In this document: piece by piece, positions 4,970 to 5,838 of the stretch | Position numbering within the stretch: the stretch's first letter is position 1 | Layout of the letters: each line of letters begins with the position of its first letter | NCBI GenBank assembly: GCA_023453655.1 | Contig: JAEXTE010000098.1 | Span: 1-5,838 of the forward strand | Source: Pseudomonadota bacterium | GTDB lineage: Bacteria; Pseudomonadota; Gammaproteobacteria; Xanthomonadales; Xanthomonadaceae | Length of the DNA: 5,838 bases | Direction of reading: 5' to 3' | Program-made: the position numbers and the translations under genes | Notes under the pieces: model-generated | Told to the model about the DNA's origin: nothing | Seen by the model: only the letters and a program-made list of their open reading frames with translations | The model's database searches: none

Positions 4970-5838
4970 ATGACGCGTACCCCTGCCCGCCGCCTGCTTG
5001 CACTCGCCCTCGCGGCCGCCATCGCACCCGCCTGGGCCCAGCAGGCAGTCGATCCGCAGGCCGCGTTCGCGGTGCCACAGCCGGCGGCCGCGCAGGCTGC
5101 CGGCGCGTTCACCGTCAGCGACATCCGCGTCGACGGCCTGCAGCGCATCGGCGCCGGCACCGTGTTCACCTACCTGCCGATCGAGCGCGGCGACACCGTC
5201 GACCAGACGCGGATCGGCGAGGCCGTGCGCGCGCTCTACCGCACCGGTTTCTTCGAGGACATCCAGGTCGGCCGCCAGGGCAGCATCCTCGTGGTGACCG
5301 TGACCGAGCGTCCGGCGATCAACAAGCTCACGCTGACCGGCAACAAGGACATCAAGACCGAGGACCTGACCAAGGGCCTGCGCGACATCGGCCTGGCCGA
5401 AGGCGAGACCTTCGACCGCCTCGCGCTCGACCGCGTCACCCAGGAACTCACCCGCCAGTACAACAACCGCGGCAAGTACAACGTCGAGATCACCCCGACG
5501 GTCTCGCGCCTGGACCGCAACCGCGTCGACGTCACCATCACGGTCAAGGAAGGCAAGGCGGCCAAGATCCGCCACATCAACCTGATCGGAAACGAGCTGT
5601 TCGACCAGGAACAGCTCACCGACAGCTGGGAGTCGGGCGAGAGCAACTGGCTGAGCTGGTACCGGCGCGACGACCAGTACTCCAAGGAAAAGCTCTCTGG
5701 CGACCTGGAGAAACTGCACAACTACTACCTGGACCGCGGCTACGTCGACTTCAGCATCGACAGCACCCAGGTCTCGATCAGTCCCGACAAGCGCGACATG
5801 TTCATCACCGCCGGGCTGACCGAGGGCGAGATCTACAC
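4970..5838 (+). CDS. bamA: Outer membrane protein assembly factor BamA (5' part, runs off the window)
   Basis: BamA is the Omp85-family core of the BAM complex, which folds beta-barrel proteins into the outer membrane. 289 codons are visible, with no stop before the right edge; the family has about 770-810 residues, so the later POTRA domains and the barrel lie outside. Residues 1-23 form a Sec signal peptide (ARR, then a hydrophobic run LLALALAAAIAP, then AWA before Gln24). An Ala/Gln/Pro-rich spacer occupies about 24-46. POTRA1 spans about 47-115 (FTVSDIRVDGLQRI, LYRTGFFEDIQV), POTRA2 about 116-195 (LTLTGNKDI), and POTRA3 starts near 196 (INLIGNELF, YLDRGYVDFSI). I chose ATG 4970 because it begins the signal peptide directly and has GGA 7 nt upstream. 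An in-frame ATG at 4907, overlapping the rseP stop, would add 21 polar residues before the signal peptide and is less likely. It is probably cotranscribed with rseP. Confidence 0.95.
   Translation, partial: MTRTPARRLLALALAAAIAPAWAQQAVDPQAAFAVPQPAAAQAAGAFTVSDIRVDGLQRIGAGTVFTYLPIERGDTVDQTRIGEAVRALYRTGFFEDIQVGRQGSILVVTVTERPAINKLTLTGNKDIKTEDLTKGLRDIGLAEGETFDRLALDRVTQELTRQYNNRGKYNVEITPTVSRLDRNRVDVTITVKEGKAAKIRHINLIGNELFDQEQLTDSWESGESNWLSWYRRDDQYSKEKLSGDLEKLHNYYLDRGYVDFSIDSTQVSISPDKRDMFITAGLTEGEIY

Overview
The window is a gene-dense, high-GC (clearly above 60 %, G/C-ending codons dominate) stretch of a gammaproteobacterial chromosome. The gene order frr-uppS-cdsA-dxr-rseP-bamA is the conserved envelope-biogenesis cluster. 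The protein wording (for example the UppS stretch [16 protein letters not shown], and the starts of RseP and BamA) resembles the Xanthomonadaceae, most likely a Lysobacter/Luteimonas-like or Xanthomonas/Stenotrophomonas-like organism. The family assignment is an inference from recalled protein sequences, not a database search. All supported genes are on the + strand. The long open frames on the - strand look like by-products of GC-rich codon use.

Layout: a perfect -10 hexamer (3-8) lies at the left edge, just upstream of frr (47-604, ribosome recycling factor). The frr-uppS gap is the only loose junction. It holds a 128-bp palindromic element made of 7-bp units (611-638 and their inverted counterparts 709-736) plus an 11-bp hairpin (686-713). 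The element runs into the 5' end of uppS (best start TTG 671, stop 1489) and makes its true start uncertain. From there the genes are packed tightly. cdsA (TTG 1486-2364) overlaps the uppS stop as TTGA, dxr (2364-3536) overlaps the cdsA stop as TGATG, and rseP (3546-4907) follows after 9 nt, with a 6-codon minicistron bridging the junction. bamA (from ATG 4970) follows 62 nt after rseP, with a perfect 7-bp hairpin in the gap, and runs off the right edge.

The genes form one logical unit. Dxr commits carbon to the MEP pathway that makes IPP/DMAPP. UppS condenses IPP onto farnesyl-PP to make the undecaprenyl-PP carrier for peptidoglycan and O-antigen. CdsA makes CDP-diacylglycerol for phospholipids. 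RseP is the intramembrane protease that in relatives releases sigma-E when outer-membrane assembly fails. BamA is the core of the machine whose failure sigma-E senses. Frr links the block to translation.

I see no mobile element with a transposase, no CRISPR, no tRNA/rRNA and no unknown multi-gene system. The points most worth a second look are the repeat invading the uppS 5' end, the rseP minicistron, and a local codon-usage shift at the 3' end of rseP.
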